A DNA stretch of 64,000 nucleotides, from the NCBI GenBank assembly GCA_039720395.1, contig CM077826.1, positions 14,875,962-14,939,961 on the forward strand, in the 5' to 3' direction. The translations under genes were made by a program, and so were the position numbers. Source of the stretch: Liquidambar formosana (Eukaryota; Streptophyta; Magnoliopsida; Saxifragales; Altingiaceae). Shown in pieces: positions 55,701-64,000 of the stretch. Positions within the stretch are counted from its first letter, which is position 1; each line of letters starts with the position of its first letter. Below the pieces are notes generated by a model, which was not told the DNA's origin, made no database searches, and saw only the letters and a program-made list of their open reading frames with translations.

Positions 55701-58700
55701 TGCCAGAAGTGTGGCTGGAATGGTCGCAAGAAGCTACGGGGTCTCCTGTCGTCATGTTCTCGAGAAGATATGTCTTTTTCTTCGTCTCCTCTCTTCTCGT
55801 TGTTGAGAGCCGTCGTTCTTTAGTTTCGGTTTATGGATTTGGTCCATTGGTAGTACGCCTCATGAGAAAGGCGTAGAAAAACACATTTTTTACTCTAGGG
55901 CATGTGTCTCTATGCCTAGGGCATATGCCCAGTGGGTGTACCACCTAATTTTTAACGCCTTGTGGTGTATTACCTCCCAAAATGTCCAAAAATGCGCCAA
56001 GGGCGCGTCTGGGACGTGTTTTTTAAAACACTGAGTGTGATCATTGTTATAAAAGGGGACCAACTCACACACCCTAAAAAAATGTGACAACTATGATAAG
56101 TACATATTGTCATATTGATGTTGAAGTATATGAAATTAAAGTTTATATTGATATACAAAGCTTATGGTAAAGGCTAAATTCTTTTAAACCATGCACTCTG
56201 TCTTGTTTATATCTTTCAGATTTTTCACTAGTTTAATGTCAAAATCTTGTTCAATGCATAGTACTGTAATCCTTTAATTCGGGAATTATTGCTTGGAATT
56301 AAGACAAAAGATTCAAACATTTAGAAGCACACATATAATTCATTTTCAAACACTAAGAAATATAATCACAAAATAATTTTACCTTCACAACAGCCCCAAG
56401 TATGGCATCTAGATAATTGATAGAAACTGTTGAACGGAGATCTATGCCATCTCTTTGGATCTCTCGTAACTCTTCAACATCAAGATATACATAAAGATCT
56501 CCTGGAGGGCCCCTACCGAAAAGAGAAGAAGATTCCATACCATGCATATCAGTATGCTATCATCTAAAATTACATATACTTTGGAATAACTGAACTTTCA
56601 AACATAAACTATGGATCTCCATGAGAAGAGATGAGATGGTTTCTTTATATATAAACAAGAAGATAGAAATGAGTTGAATTAATGTTCCAAGGGTAAATGA
56701 ACTATAGAATATGGATTGAGACATTGAGCAAGTCTGCCATGCATTACTAGAATATGCAGCTAACATGAAAGTATACCCAGATAAGGTTCAAGTTTATTTC
56801 ATTTTATATTTTTATTTTTCCATGGCAACAAAATTGGCATTAATAAAATGAGGTAGGCTATTGCCACCACATAAATTACTCTAAGCCCCCCCTTAGTTTA
56901 CACTATTTAAGGTTTTATGAAAAATATATAGGGTTTCTAAGAAAACTAGTCACGTTATCCACTAGAAAACATCATTCTGAATACCTTTGTAGAAGAAAAT
57001 TTTTCCAAAATCTGTCATTTAAGTGGACTTTTGGCCATTTACAATCTCTGTTTCATTTTTACAAAATGTTCCATGAAAAATGGCAAAAAACTCCACTTAA
57101 ACAACAGATTTTGGAAAAACTTTCTTAGAATGATGCTTTCTAGTGGACTACATGACTAGTTTTCGTAGAAACCTTTTATATTTTTCATAAAACCTTAAAA
57201 AGTGTAAACTTAGTGGGGGGCATAGAGTACTTTATGTGGTGGCCCATAAAATTTTGAACGTAAGGTCTCACTTGTGCTCAATCTGAAAATATATCAAAAT
57301 TTCACATTAAAAATGAAGAACATACACCACCAATTACTAAATTTACTTGTGCTGAAATGTGTTTAAAAAAAAAAAAAAAAAAATTTAACAGCTTGCTTTA
57401 TAGCGAAATAATGCCAGACCTAGCAGGATAGTAAAGGAACTCAAACTCAACAAATATTAAAGCAATCAATAACATTTGACTAGAGATATTTCCAAATTAA
57501 AAATACGAGTTTAATTATGATGGGGAGCTCTGTGTGCATCGTCACGACAGAGGCAACCACATCAGAGAGTAGTACCCTATTTTAACTAGTCTCTGCATGA
57601 TTATGTAAACAGAGATCCCATTTTATTTAAACTCTAAAATATATATAGAATACCATCTGTACTAAAATAAATAATCTGACCAATAGATCTGATATCCTAT
57701 GGGGCTTTATTTCCTGGGCCCTGGCTGCCCATACTCCTTTATTTGTCACCTCTTGTCAATTTTGTTATGAAACCAAGACAATATAAGTGATTCTTTATGG
57801 CTTCATTTTGTCAAGTCAAATGTAACCAAACTGATCCCCATTTTATCCAGTATGGTACAGATGTTCTAATAGCCAATAGAGAGTTCAATTTATTTTAAAA
57901 ATAAAAGAAACAGGAAAAGAAGGTAACTGGCTACGCGTGATAACCTCTGTAAAGATTGTGGTCCACAAATACTGAAACATCAAAAGTTGATGCAAATGCA
58001 GGGTGAGGCCACGTTTGCAGAGTTTCCGAGTGACTTTGATAACATCAAGCGATATTAAATTCTTAAAACATAATTACGAGTATTAAAGCTGGAAACATTT
58101 ATAGCTTATGGGAACATGTAACTAATAAATTATGCCATCTAAACATTTACCCACAAACTAACCACACAGATAATGAGTGCGACAACTTTATAATTCCTTT
58201 TAGAAAGATATGACTGAACTCTTTGCTGAAGCTTATAATACATATAGCAAGATTAATACACATACCCTTTTGGCCCGGCATCACCCTCTCCAGCAACTCT
58301 AAGAACACTGCCTTTGCTGACTCCAGGAGGAACTTTGACTTTGATATCTTTCTTAACACGAATACGTCCTTCACCAGAGCACTTACGACAGTATTCAGAT
58401 ATGACTTCACCATTGCCACCACAATTTGGACATACAGAAACCTAACGTCAATAAAAATGATAACGGTATTAAGGAACAATCATAATAAACCCAACATGTG
58501 ATGAGTTGTAAGTACAAGATGGTGATACTTGCAAGATGTTTGCAAGAATTAACATTAAGTAAAATAAAATTATTTTAAAAAGTTTTGAACATATAGAACT
58601 CAGTATCACATGGTTCACCATTATCCTCTATCCAGGACCTATTATTATCTGTTAAAGCATTGGCACGGATGCTTTTTCTCACAACTGTACTGATGGTATT

Positions 58701-61700
58701 TTAGGCCTTCTATTGTCCTTGCAGTGCCTTCAAAGCAAATCACGAAACTCCTCATTGGTGCAGTCTTGGCCTTCATTGCATATGGTCAAGTCATCTCAAG
58801 CAACATTCTCTAATCTAATCAAACAATTGGTGCGACCTTTTGAGCTTCTCATCTAGTCAACAACTAAGTTTCTACTTACATTCTGTATACATGGAAAATT
58901 GTGATGAAGTGGAAATTTCCAATATATATATTAATAAAGTACAAAAGGAAGTGGTGACAGAGGGAGTCCTATTTCTTATACGAATTCATAATTGCGGAAA
59001 ATCCTTAAGAGGAATACTGCCATTGGCTATCTATTGGAGGTTATTGAAGGAAAGAAATAAACAGATTTTTTATAACTGTAAATTAACGAAGAAGAAATTG
59101 AATAGAGATTCAATTTGTTGATTTGCCTTTCACTATGTTTTGTACAAGTAGTTAGGTTTAGAAAATCTTAAATTTTCTCATGTACATACCCATCTTTGGA
59201 CTCTACTCTCACTAATATTAGTAACTCATAATCTGGTCAGGCTACAGGTCAACCTTGCCTATTTCTTTCCTATGCTATGCATCAAACATACACCTTCATA
59301 TCCGTAGCAGGAAACTGCACCCATCCATCATAAAAATTTTCAAGTAAAAATTTTCAACAACTTTCTGATCTTTAGGCAACATTCAATGAAACAATCAATT
59401 AAAAACAATTGCAAGCTCCATTATAAGTACTACTGTACTTATCAAGCAAAGACATGTGAGTCTCTCAGACATTAAATTTGGCATCATAAAGTGTTGATCT
59501 TCAAAGCAAGTTGTTAAGTTTCCAACTTAAAAGCCTAAGCTTGTAAATGGAGGGCCCAAACAGGTTTATGAAGCCATGTCAAGATTTATAATTAACCAAT
59601 GTGGGATGTGGTATGTTTCCAACACAAGTAATTGGCAGTCCAGATGAGTCATGAATAGATAGTACTCAAATACCTGCGAAAACAAGCCAAAAGGTGTTTG
59701 CTCAGTTCGCATAACCTGACCCCTGCCACCGCAAGTTGAGCATATCCTCATTTTTGAGCCTATCTTTGCTCCAGTACCAGTGCAAACTTCACATGTTTCC
59801 AGATGGGAAAGCTCAAATTCTTTCTCCGATCCAAATATAGCCTCAGAAAACTCTAAAGTCATGTCATAACTGAAACACTTTGGAATCTTGAGTCAACTCC
59901 AATGCATTCCATAAACATATAAAATAATTCCAGTATGGAACCTTTTTTTATTATCGGCAATTCCAATATGAAACCTTACAACTATTGATTGAAAAATAAG
60001 GTACATATTATCATCCTACCAAAGATCAATCACAACCAATTTCATATATAACATGAGAGAAAATGTGAGAAAATGGGTTCAGAAAACAAGAATCCAAAAG
60101 AAGTCAATTAAGAAAACAGAGTAGATGTCAATAGTTGCTTTTTAAGAAAGTGCACATTGATGAGTTTAGAAAACAGAACACTGGATAAACCTTGCATGCA
60201 TTCCTCACTTAAAAACACTAAGTTCCATGAAGGAGTAGGCTTGATGGCCTTGATTTATTGCCCGAGATGTGCGTTACATAATGTGCATATAATTAGTGCA
60301 AAATTATAAATGTACATACAACTTAACGAGTTTCTTGGAAATAAACCTGCTCATAGTAGTGGCAAATGAATACAGATCCAGGAGCTGTATGTACAAAGAG
60401 TACATCAAATGCAACAATAGATAATATTACATATTGTTTCTTGAGCAATTAGAACAATACAATAACCCTAGTACAAAAGATACTATAAACACACAAAAAA
60501 CTGTAAAGGGCATTTAAAACTTAACTGGGCCATTTTTTTGAAAGAGAGCGAATCACCAAGTATGGACAAAATTTTGGTTTTAATGTTAATTATAAAATAC
60601 TGGTAACTAAACGGATAATGATGTTGACAGAACATTCCAGTCAAACTTTGACTCACCGCATATCTTCACCCTTAGTAACAGTACTACGACGGCGTGTTCC
60701 GAACCCAGCTTGGTCCATACCAGGGAAACCACCCATACTTGGCCCAAAGAATGTCTCAAATAGATCAAAAGGATTAGTCTGCAAAAAGTTAAAATTGTTA
60801 TCAACTGAATATGTACAAAGAAGCAGATAACATTATTGTCATGCAGATGGTGTGTGCCACCTTGCACAGTTGCTCAGTGCTAAAAAATGATGGGTCTATT
60901 GGGTGCCTAGCATAAATATGTGAATAAATAATGATTCCCTTTTAACTTTGGGAAAAAAATACTATTCTTTTTTGTATATTTTAAAATTTAGCATTCAAAA
61001 AAGAAGAGCATTAATTTCTACAATAGGGAAAAATAATTCAATCAATATTACTCCAAGAAAAATAATTTCAAAAAAAATTCATTATTGCAGTCTGTACCCA
61101 AAAAATATAAAAAGATTTTAAAAATAAACTAATAAACTTAAGTATATTTCTGCATTCAAAGAGAAAAAAAAATTTTAAAAAAAGAAAAAAAATACACAAT
61201 AAGTCTTCTACAAATGATTCTCAATGCCCACGTTTTAAACTAAAACCAGTCACGATATTAATAAGCAAGCAATTGCGATGAGAATAGTAGGTGGCCAAAG
61301 CATCTCTAGCAGAGTGGTTCAGGTATGGGATCTCTTAAGGAGGGATGACAAGGGTTTAAATCTTACAGTTGAGAATAGCAGTTGATGTTTTCAGGCATAA
61401 TTTTCTACCTCAGCAATTTTAATTTTGATTTGTTTGATAAGGTAATCTTGTATTAAATAAAGAAAAGTTTCATGTACACAAAACATATACTAAAAGAAAC
61501 CAACAACTGTGCAACATCACAGTTTCAAAATGTCAAGAAAGGTAAGAAAGGTCATCTGTTCCTCAAAGAATTCTGGTCCACACAAATGTATGTTTCACAG
61601 ACACTGGTCCAAGTATTAAGAGCAGGATCACTGTAGCATCACTACAATAAATTGGATTACAGTAATCTGTGCCCCCACCCAGCACAAACAACCACCCCCC

Positions 61701-61955
61701 CCCCCCACCCCAAACACCCCCCCTCTCAAAAACAAATAAATAAATAAACAAAAACCGCAATCAAACACCTCGTTTATGCTTTAAGCAAATGCTACCTTCC
61801 TCCACTTGTTATCTGTCAGATGAAAGTTACAACAAGAAGTTTTTTTAAAAAAAATTTAGTACCGTATAAGCACCAGCTTGTCCCCCTACTGCGCTCTTAA
61901 CTCCAGCTTCACCATATTGATCATACAGAGCCCTCTTTTTATCATCTGATAGCAC
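36734..61955 (-). CDS. DJA7: chloroplast type I DnaJ (HSP40) chaperone, 5' part outside window
   Basis: Visible exons in order of translation: 61863-61955, 60657-60778, 59674-59869, 58266-58441, 56383-56512, 46870-47030, 39592-39683, 39187-39307, 36734-36779. All junctions are GT-AG and the frame joins to 378 codons plus stop. The first exon is the end of the J domain ([18 protein letters not shown]). The HPD part and any transit peptide lie past the right edge, and I found no matching exon up to 64000. Then come a short G/F region ([17 protein letters not shown]), four intact zinc motifs ([32 protein letters not shown]), the substrate-binding domain ([19 protein letters not shown]-like) and an acidic tail ending [14 protein letters not shown]. 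The family stimulates Hsp70 ATPase and holds unfolded clients. The tail points to the DJA7 class rather than DJA6. Introns hold a LINE and a hAT element in antisense. Confidence 0.94.
36780..39186 (-). other. DnaJ last intron (2.4 kb)
   Basis: No gene is seen. It holds the poly(T) micro-insertion at 38060-38103 and a second T-run near 38496-38511. Short open frames have no recognisable content. Confidence 0.6.
38060..38103 (-). mobile_element. 44-bp poly(A) micro-insertion with 14-bp TSD
   Basis: AACATGGTTGAAGG occurs at 38046-38059 and 38104-38117. Read on the - strand, the insert is CTTTATCAGAG followed by about 32 A. CTTTATCA before the tail matches the 3' end of the LINE in this same gene. 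It is therefore probably a LINE insertion that stopped almost at the tail. Confidence 0.8.
40334..40349 (+). repeat. LINE target duplication, left copy
   Basis: AAAAACAAGTACAACA is repeated exactly at 46672-46687, bracketing the LINE. Confidence 0.85.
40718..42934 (+). pseudogene. LINE ORF1, gag-like (DUF4283-type), broken
   Basis: The frame opens [16 protein letters not shown] and meets a stop at 40949-40951. It continues in the same sense through [19 protein letters not shown], shifts frame near 41200, and then runs open to 42348. That part has [22 protein letters not shown] and [12 protein letters not shown], the usual signature of the nucleic-acid-binding domain in plant L1 ORF1. A C-terminal block ([13 protein letters not shown], then RRELKRL-like) follows after another disruption and ends at 42934. 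A CCHC zinc knuckle is not obvious. Confidence 0.75.
42934..46544 (+). pseudogene. LINE ORF2: endonuclease, reverse transcriptase, zinc tail, broken
   Basis: It opens [17 protein letters not shown], the start of the AP-type endonuclease. Further parts in shifted frames include [27 protein letters not shown] and the DHSPI motif. The reverse transcriptase has [43 protein letters not shown] and the active site [10 protein letters not shown] (about 44977-45006). The C-terminus has [19 protein letters not shown], a zinc-binding motif of plant LINEs. At least one in-frame stop (44574-44576) and several frameshifts (near 43017, 43340, 44280, 45455 and 46080) disable it. Its ATG overlaps the ORF1 stop as TGATG. 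Confidence 0.88.
46672..46687 (+). repeat. LINE target duplication, right copy
   Basis: Exact copy of 40334-40349 directly after the poly(A)-rich end of the LINE. Confidence 0.85.
46712..46756. repeat. C-run joined to A-run
   Basis: About 16 C are followed directly by about 29 A, 25 bp after the LINE. A similar C/A block lies at 18779-18806. No flanking duplication is evident here. Confidence 0.8.
47211..47218 (+). repeat. hAT target duplication, left copy
   Basis: GTTACAAC, repeated exactly at 53444-53451. Eight bases is the diagnostic duplication length for the hAT superfamily. Confidence 0.9.
47226..47456. repeat. left subterminal TATCG palindrome array of the hAT element
   Basis: Repeated ATATATCG, TCGCGA and TCGACGA units form overlapping short palindromes for about 230 bp inside the left terminus. 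They are probable transposase binding sites by analogy with other hAT elements. Confidence 0.75.
47541..47960 (+). repeat. tandem repeats in hAT 5' region, about 3 copies
   Basis: TTCACGTGAAATGTGAAA recurs at about 47547, 47782 and 47926. CAGATGCTTGCAG and TTTTTGGCTGTNTG blocks recur between these. Units are irregular, about 144 and 235 bp apart. CACGTG is an E-box/G-box core, so these could affect expression of the transposase gene. Confidence 0.7.
48240..49440 (+). repeat. tandem array of about 260-bp AT-rich unit, 4 copies
   Basis: CATAATTCATAATTTCTTAT or a close variant occurs at about 48303, 48712, 48962 and 49222. AATAATGGTTAGTAAGCTAT follows each copy. The last two copies are nearly identical over 260 bp; the first two differ more. 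The array ends just before the transposase start, in the leader of the hAT element. Confidence 0.8.
49498..53059 (+). pseudogene. hAT transposase, spliced, one internal stop
   Basis: Exons 49498-50316, 50427-51291, 51460-51590, 51673-51748 and 51846-53059 join with GT-AG introns to 1034 codons. One TAA at 50032-50034 (codon 179) interrupts an otherwise open frame. The N-terminus has a BED zinc finger ([20 protein letters not shown]). A DUF659-type RNase H-like core follows ([44 protein letters not shown]). The hAT dimerisation region reads [24 protein letters not shown]. The last 250 residues are low-complexity, rich in Asp/Gly and then Tyr/Gln/Pro. The stop falls in a linker between the BED finger and the core, so only the DNA-binding part would be made unless it is read through or reinitiated. 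Confidence 0.88.
53340..53436. repeat. right subterminal TATCG repeats of the hAT element
   Basis: Repeats of CGATATCGATATTG, GATATATCC and CGATATACC mirror the left array but are fewer and more diverged. Confidence 0.7.
53444..53451 (+). repeat. hAT target duplication, right copy
   Basis: GTTACAAC, identical to 47211-47218. Confidence 0.9.
53452..56382 (-). other. remainder of the DnaJ intron right of the hAT element
   Basis: No gene is seen. It contains an LTR-like remnant (55128-55216) and a GC-richer patch at about 55480-55640 and 55900-56020 (GCGCCAAGGGCGCGTC) that may be another degraded transposon. Open frames there are short and unrecognised. Confidence 0.5.
55128..55216 (+). mobile_element. 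LTR-like remnant B
   Basis: TGTTGGGAAGTCCAACATCC, then CACATCGTCTAATTATTGAG, GGGCCCTCCACCTAATAGC and TTAGGCTTTC follow the same order as the copy at 11510. The start TGTTGGGAAGTCCAACATCC is itself a typical plant LTR start. There is no paired LTR. Confidence 0.55.
56851..57244. mobile_element. foldback MITE copy 5, in DnaJ intron
   Basis: The ends are GGTAGGCTATTGCCACCACA and the complementary TGTGGTGGCCCATAAA. Inside, CACTAGAAAACATCATTCTG, AAAATCTGTCATTTAAGTGG and TTTTTCATAAAACCTTAAAAA match the family at 2299-4263. It is the most diverged copy at its termini. This shows the family is spread over the window, not confined to the left flank. Confidence 0.7.
57245..58265 (-). other. DnaJ intron segment, nothing recognised
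   Basis: AT-rich intron with an A-run near 57364-57383. No coding or mobile features are recognised. Confidence 0.5.
58950..59140 (+). mobile_element. decayed LINE ORF2 tail
   Basis: On the + strand the frame reads [20 protein letters not shown], matching the conserved I-W-x-W-x-E-R-N-x-x-I-F block at the end of plant L1 ORF2 (compare [20 protein letters not shown] in the nearby LINE). Only this fragment is recognisable. It lies antisense within a DnaJ intron. Confidence 0.5.
59518..59625 (-). mobile_element. LTR-like remnant C
   Basis: The complement reads GGAAACATACCACATCCCAC, then CCTGTTTGGGCCCTCCATTT and AAGCTTAGGCTTTTAAGTTGG, parallel to remnants A and B. It lies just upstream of the DnaJ exon at 59674, within the intron. 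Confidence 0.5.
59870..60656 (-). other. DnaJ intron, nothing recognised
   Basis: AT-rich intron without recognised elements. Confidence 0.5.
60779..61862 (-). other. DnaJ intron with SINE-like and LINE-end pieces
   Basis: At about 61300-61365, CTAGCAGAGTGGTTCAGG and GGGTTTAAATCTTA resemble pol III boxes A and B of a SINE. At about 61435-61490 the complement ends TACAAGATTACCTTATCAAA, like the LINE 3' end. A C-run and TAAA repeats lie at 61687-61750. All of these are fragments. Confidence 0.4.
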
Positions 61956-62801
61956 CTGACGATGTTGTACTTCAGAATTCAAAAGATGATATGATGAATG
62001 AGATAATGTACTTCATCTGCACGTAGATAGCATGGTTCTAAAAATGCAAATATTCCTAATTCCTAAACAGGGTCATATAGTATTGATTCAGAGACTACAA
62101 TGAGGGCAGTTGCAAACCAAATTGATGGTGGATGCTGTAATGTTAAAGCCTTTGAAAAAAAAAACAAACCAGGATAAGTATGTGGTTGCACATTCCCTTC
62201 TATCCTTCTCTTTGTTATATAAACAATGCATTCTCCTTAATCTAGAGGGGGATATTGACTGAAAATGCTACGATGAACAATATTCAATGAACTTGAATGT
62301 TAGGCAACCAAGAAACATAAGTTGAGAAAATAAATAGTCATGATAAGGATGTCAAAATGAGGGAGCGAAACACTCTAAGAGGTAAGAGCCTACATGACAT
62401 ATTAGGGTTTTACTACATGTAGATTTGTAAATTCAGCCAGATTGAACAAGTTTATTCAGCCCTCTAACAAGCCTGAAAATTTTCTATTCAAACTGAACCT
62501 CAACCAAACCCAACCATATCATTAACCCCAAACTAAGCCCATAAAAAATTATCATGTTCGAGTTGGGCTGAGCCAGAACTCAACAATTAGTACATTGTTC
62601 TATACATAAAACTTAGGAATTTTGAATTTTATTCTCTTCAATTTGTATTATAAGGGGGCAACAAGTACTAAACCCTACACTCATATTGGGGCATGGTTTT
62701 TTGGCTTTCATATTCAGATTTCTCTTGCAAAAATGCATCTAGAATGCTGTGGTTCGATGGACTCGAGTCAATCTATGACTTTAAAGAAGGTGCTCTTATG
62801 T

Positions 62802-62833
<32 letters not shown>

Positions 62834-62944
62834 AGAAGAAATTTTCTATAATTTTCAAATTTATATTACTAATATAATATATGAATAAAAAAAGAGCTAG
62901 AGTATATATGATCCTTCCATACCAATCTAACATAGACGGCCATA

Positions 62945-62987
<43 letters not shown>

Positions 62988-64000
62988 ATACACACACACA
63001 CACACACACACACATATGATGTTGATACTAAATATAAGAAATTCCTATTTTAAAATTAAAATAAGCGTTTGGGTTCTTATTTCAACATAGGGTTAATTTA
63101 ATGGCTGATTCTACTACATTGATTTATCATCTAACCTTTGTTCTTGTTTTGGTCTTTAATTCAACAAAGTATCACTTTATCGCTGATTGCAAAATCTCCA
63201 TAGATTGATATATCAGAACCCATATTTTCTAACCTTTGTCATAAAAGATTCTTAATATGTATTTAGTACTAGGATAGGCGTCAGAAGTTGTTACCCTATT
63301 ATTTAAAATCATCATAACTTTCACCATCTGTACACTTGTGTTTCAAAGATATTACATTATTACATTGCAGACATGGTTGAGTACATCTAATATTGGCGTT
63401 TGATATGGAAATATGGCATATTATAACATTGCTCAACATATTTGTAGGTTATCATTATATATACGCACATGCGCACATGCGTGTGTGCATGTATGTGTGT
63501 CCATGTGTTATGAAATGTTTTTTGAGATAATTTATTTTATTCCACTTTCAAGGACTAGAATTCACTTCCAAAAAAAAAAATAATAATCCTGAATCATGCT
63601 AATGTTGAACCTATGCCAACCCAAATTCCCCATAGCTCGGACTAAAATTCCCCAAAGCTCGGACTATGAGAAGAGGGTCCTGATTTGGTCCACCTGAAGA
63701 TAAAACCCTACCTATAGGGGCAAAATATAGAAAAGTTGTGACATTTTTTATTTCGAGGAAGAAGGGAGGATTAAAAAATAAAAATAAAAGAGAGGTAATA
63801 ACACCTTTGAAAAGTGGATAATGAACAAAAAAGAGATGAATATCACATGCTTCAACCAACAAGAGAGATTTTGGAGAACTGGATGATGGAAAGGATTCAG
63901 GTTGCACTCCCTTGGTAGTTGGGATTGTTAGCTATAAAGTGTAAGCACAGTAAAGACGAACAATAGGAAGATGAGAAAAGTGAACAACGAAATTGGGGAA
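61956..64000 (-). other. first visible DnaJ intron, open to the right edge
   Basis: No exon for the HPD part of the J domain is found here. The region has a poly(T) tract at about 62801-62832, a (CT)n(AC)n microsatellite at 62950-63014 and purine-rich text near 63720-63900. The intron is therefore at least 2 kb and runs out of the window. Confidence 0.55.
62950..63014. repeat. (CT)n(AC)n compound microsatellite
   Basis: About 18 CT units, then TTATA, then about 12 AC units. Confidence 0.92.

Noticed and set aside
63611..63907. 98-aa - strand frame as the missing DnaJ 5' exon
   Set aside because: It has no HPD, no J-domain helices and no suitable splice junction; it is more likely intron sequence.

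Overview
This window is nuclear DNA from a flowering plant, most likely a eudicot. It is AT-rich and carries intron-rich genes with GT-AG splice sites, chloroplast-targeted proteins, and many plant-type transposons and microsatellites. I cannot name the species.

Four protein genes are supported. (1) 5572-17972, + strand: a complete 10-exon gene for a PX-domain, coiled-coil endosomal Rab effector (EREX type, 776 aa). (2) 20075-27523, - strand: a complete 9-exon gene for the 54-kDa signal recognition particle subunit SRP54 (495 aa), with a GC-AG intron. (3) 31000-34117, + strand: a 2-exon gene for a small, probably plastid, membrane protein (134 aa). (4) 36734-61955 and beyond the right edge, - strand: a type I DnaJ/HSP40 of the chloroplast DJA7 class. 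Nine exons (378 codons) are visible; the transit peptide and the HPD part of the J domain lie outside. EREX and SRP54 are convergent, SRP54 and the small plastid gene divergent, and the plastid gene and DnaJ convergent. These are ordinary housekeeping genes with no operon-like link.

The rest is a dense layer of mobile DNA. The left flank (1-5400) has a 183-bp tandem repeat and a family of foldback MITEs with 9-bp target duplications. SRP54 and the plastid gene are separated by a 1.73-kb long-TIR element. A 1.32-kb PIF/Harbinger-like element with TAA duplications sits between the plastid gene and DnaJ. The DnaJ gene is stretched over more than 25 kb by two large antisense insertions in neighbouring introns: a 6.3-kb L1-type LINE with a 16-bp target duplication, and a 6.2-kb hAT element with a perfect 8-bp target duplication, terminal repeats, subterminal TATCG palindromes and a nearly intact spliced transposase with one stop codon.

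Three very short poly(A) insertions (about 44-81 bp), each with its own target duplication, look like extreme 5' truncations of LINE copies; a fourth tract with a C-run is similar. I see no bacterial-type system, CRISPR array, rRNA or functional tRNA. I do not think the window holds a novel multi-gene system; the notable content is transposon biology and splicing.
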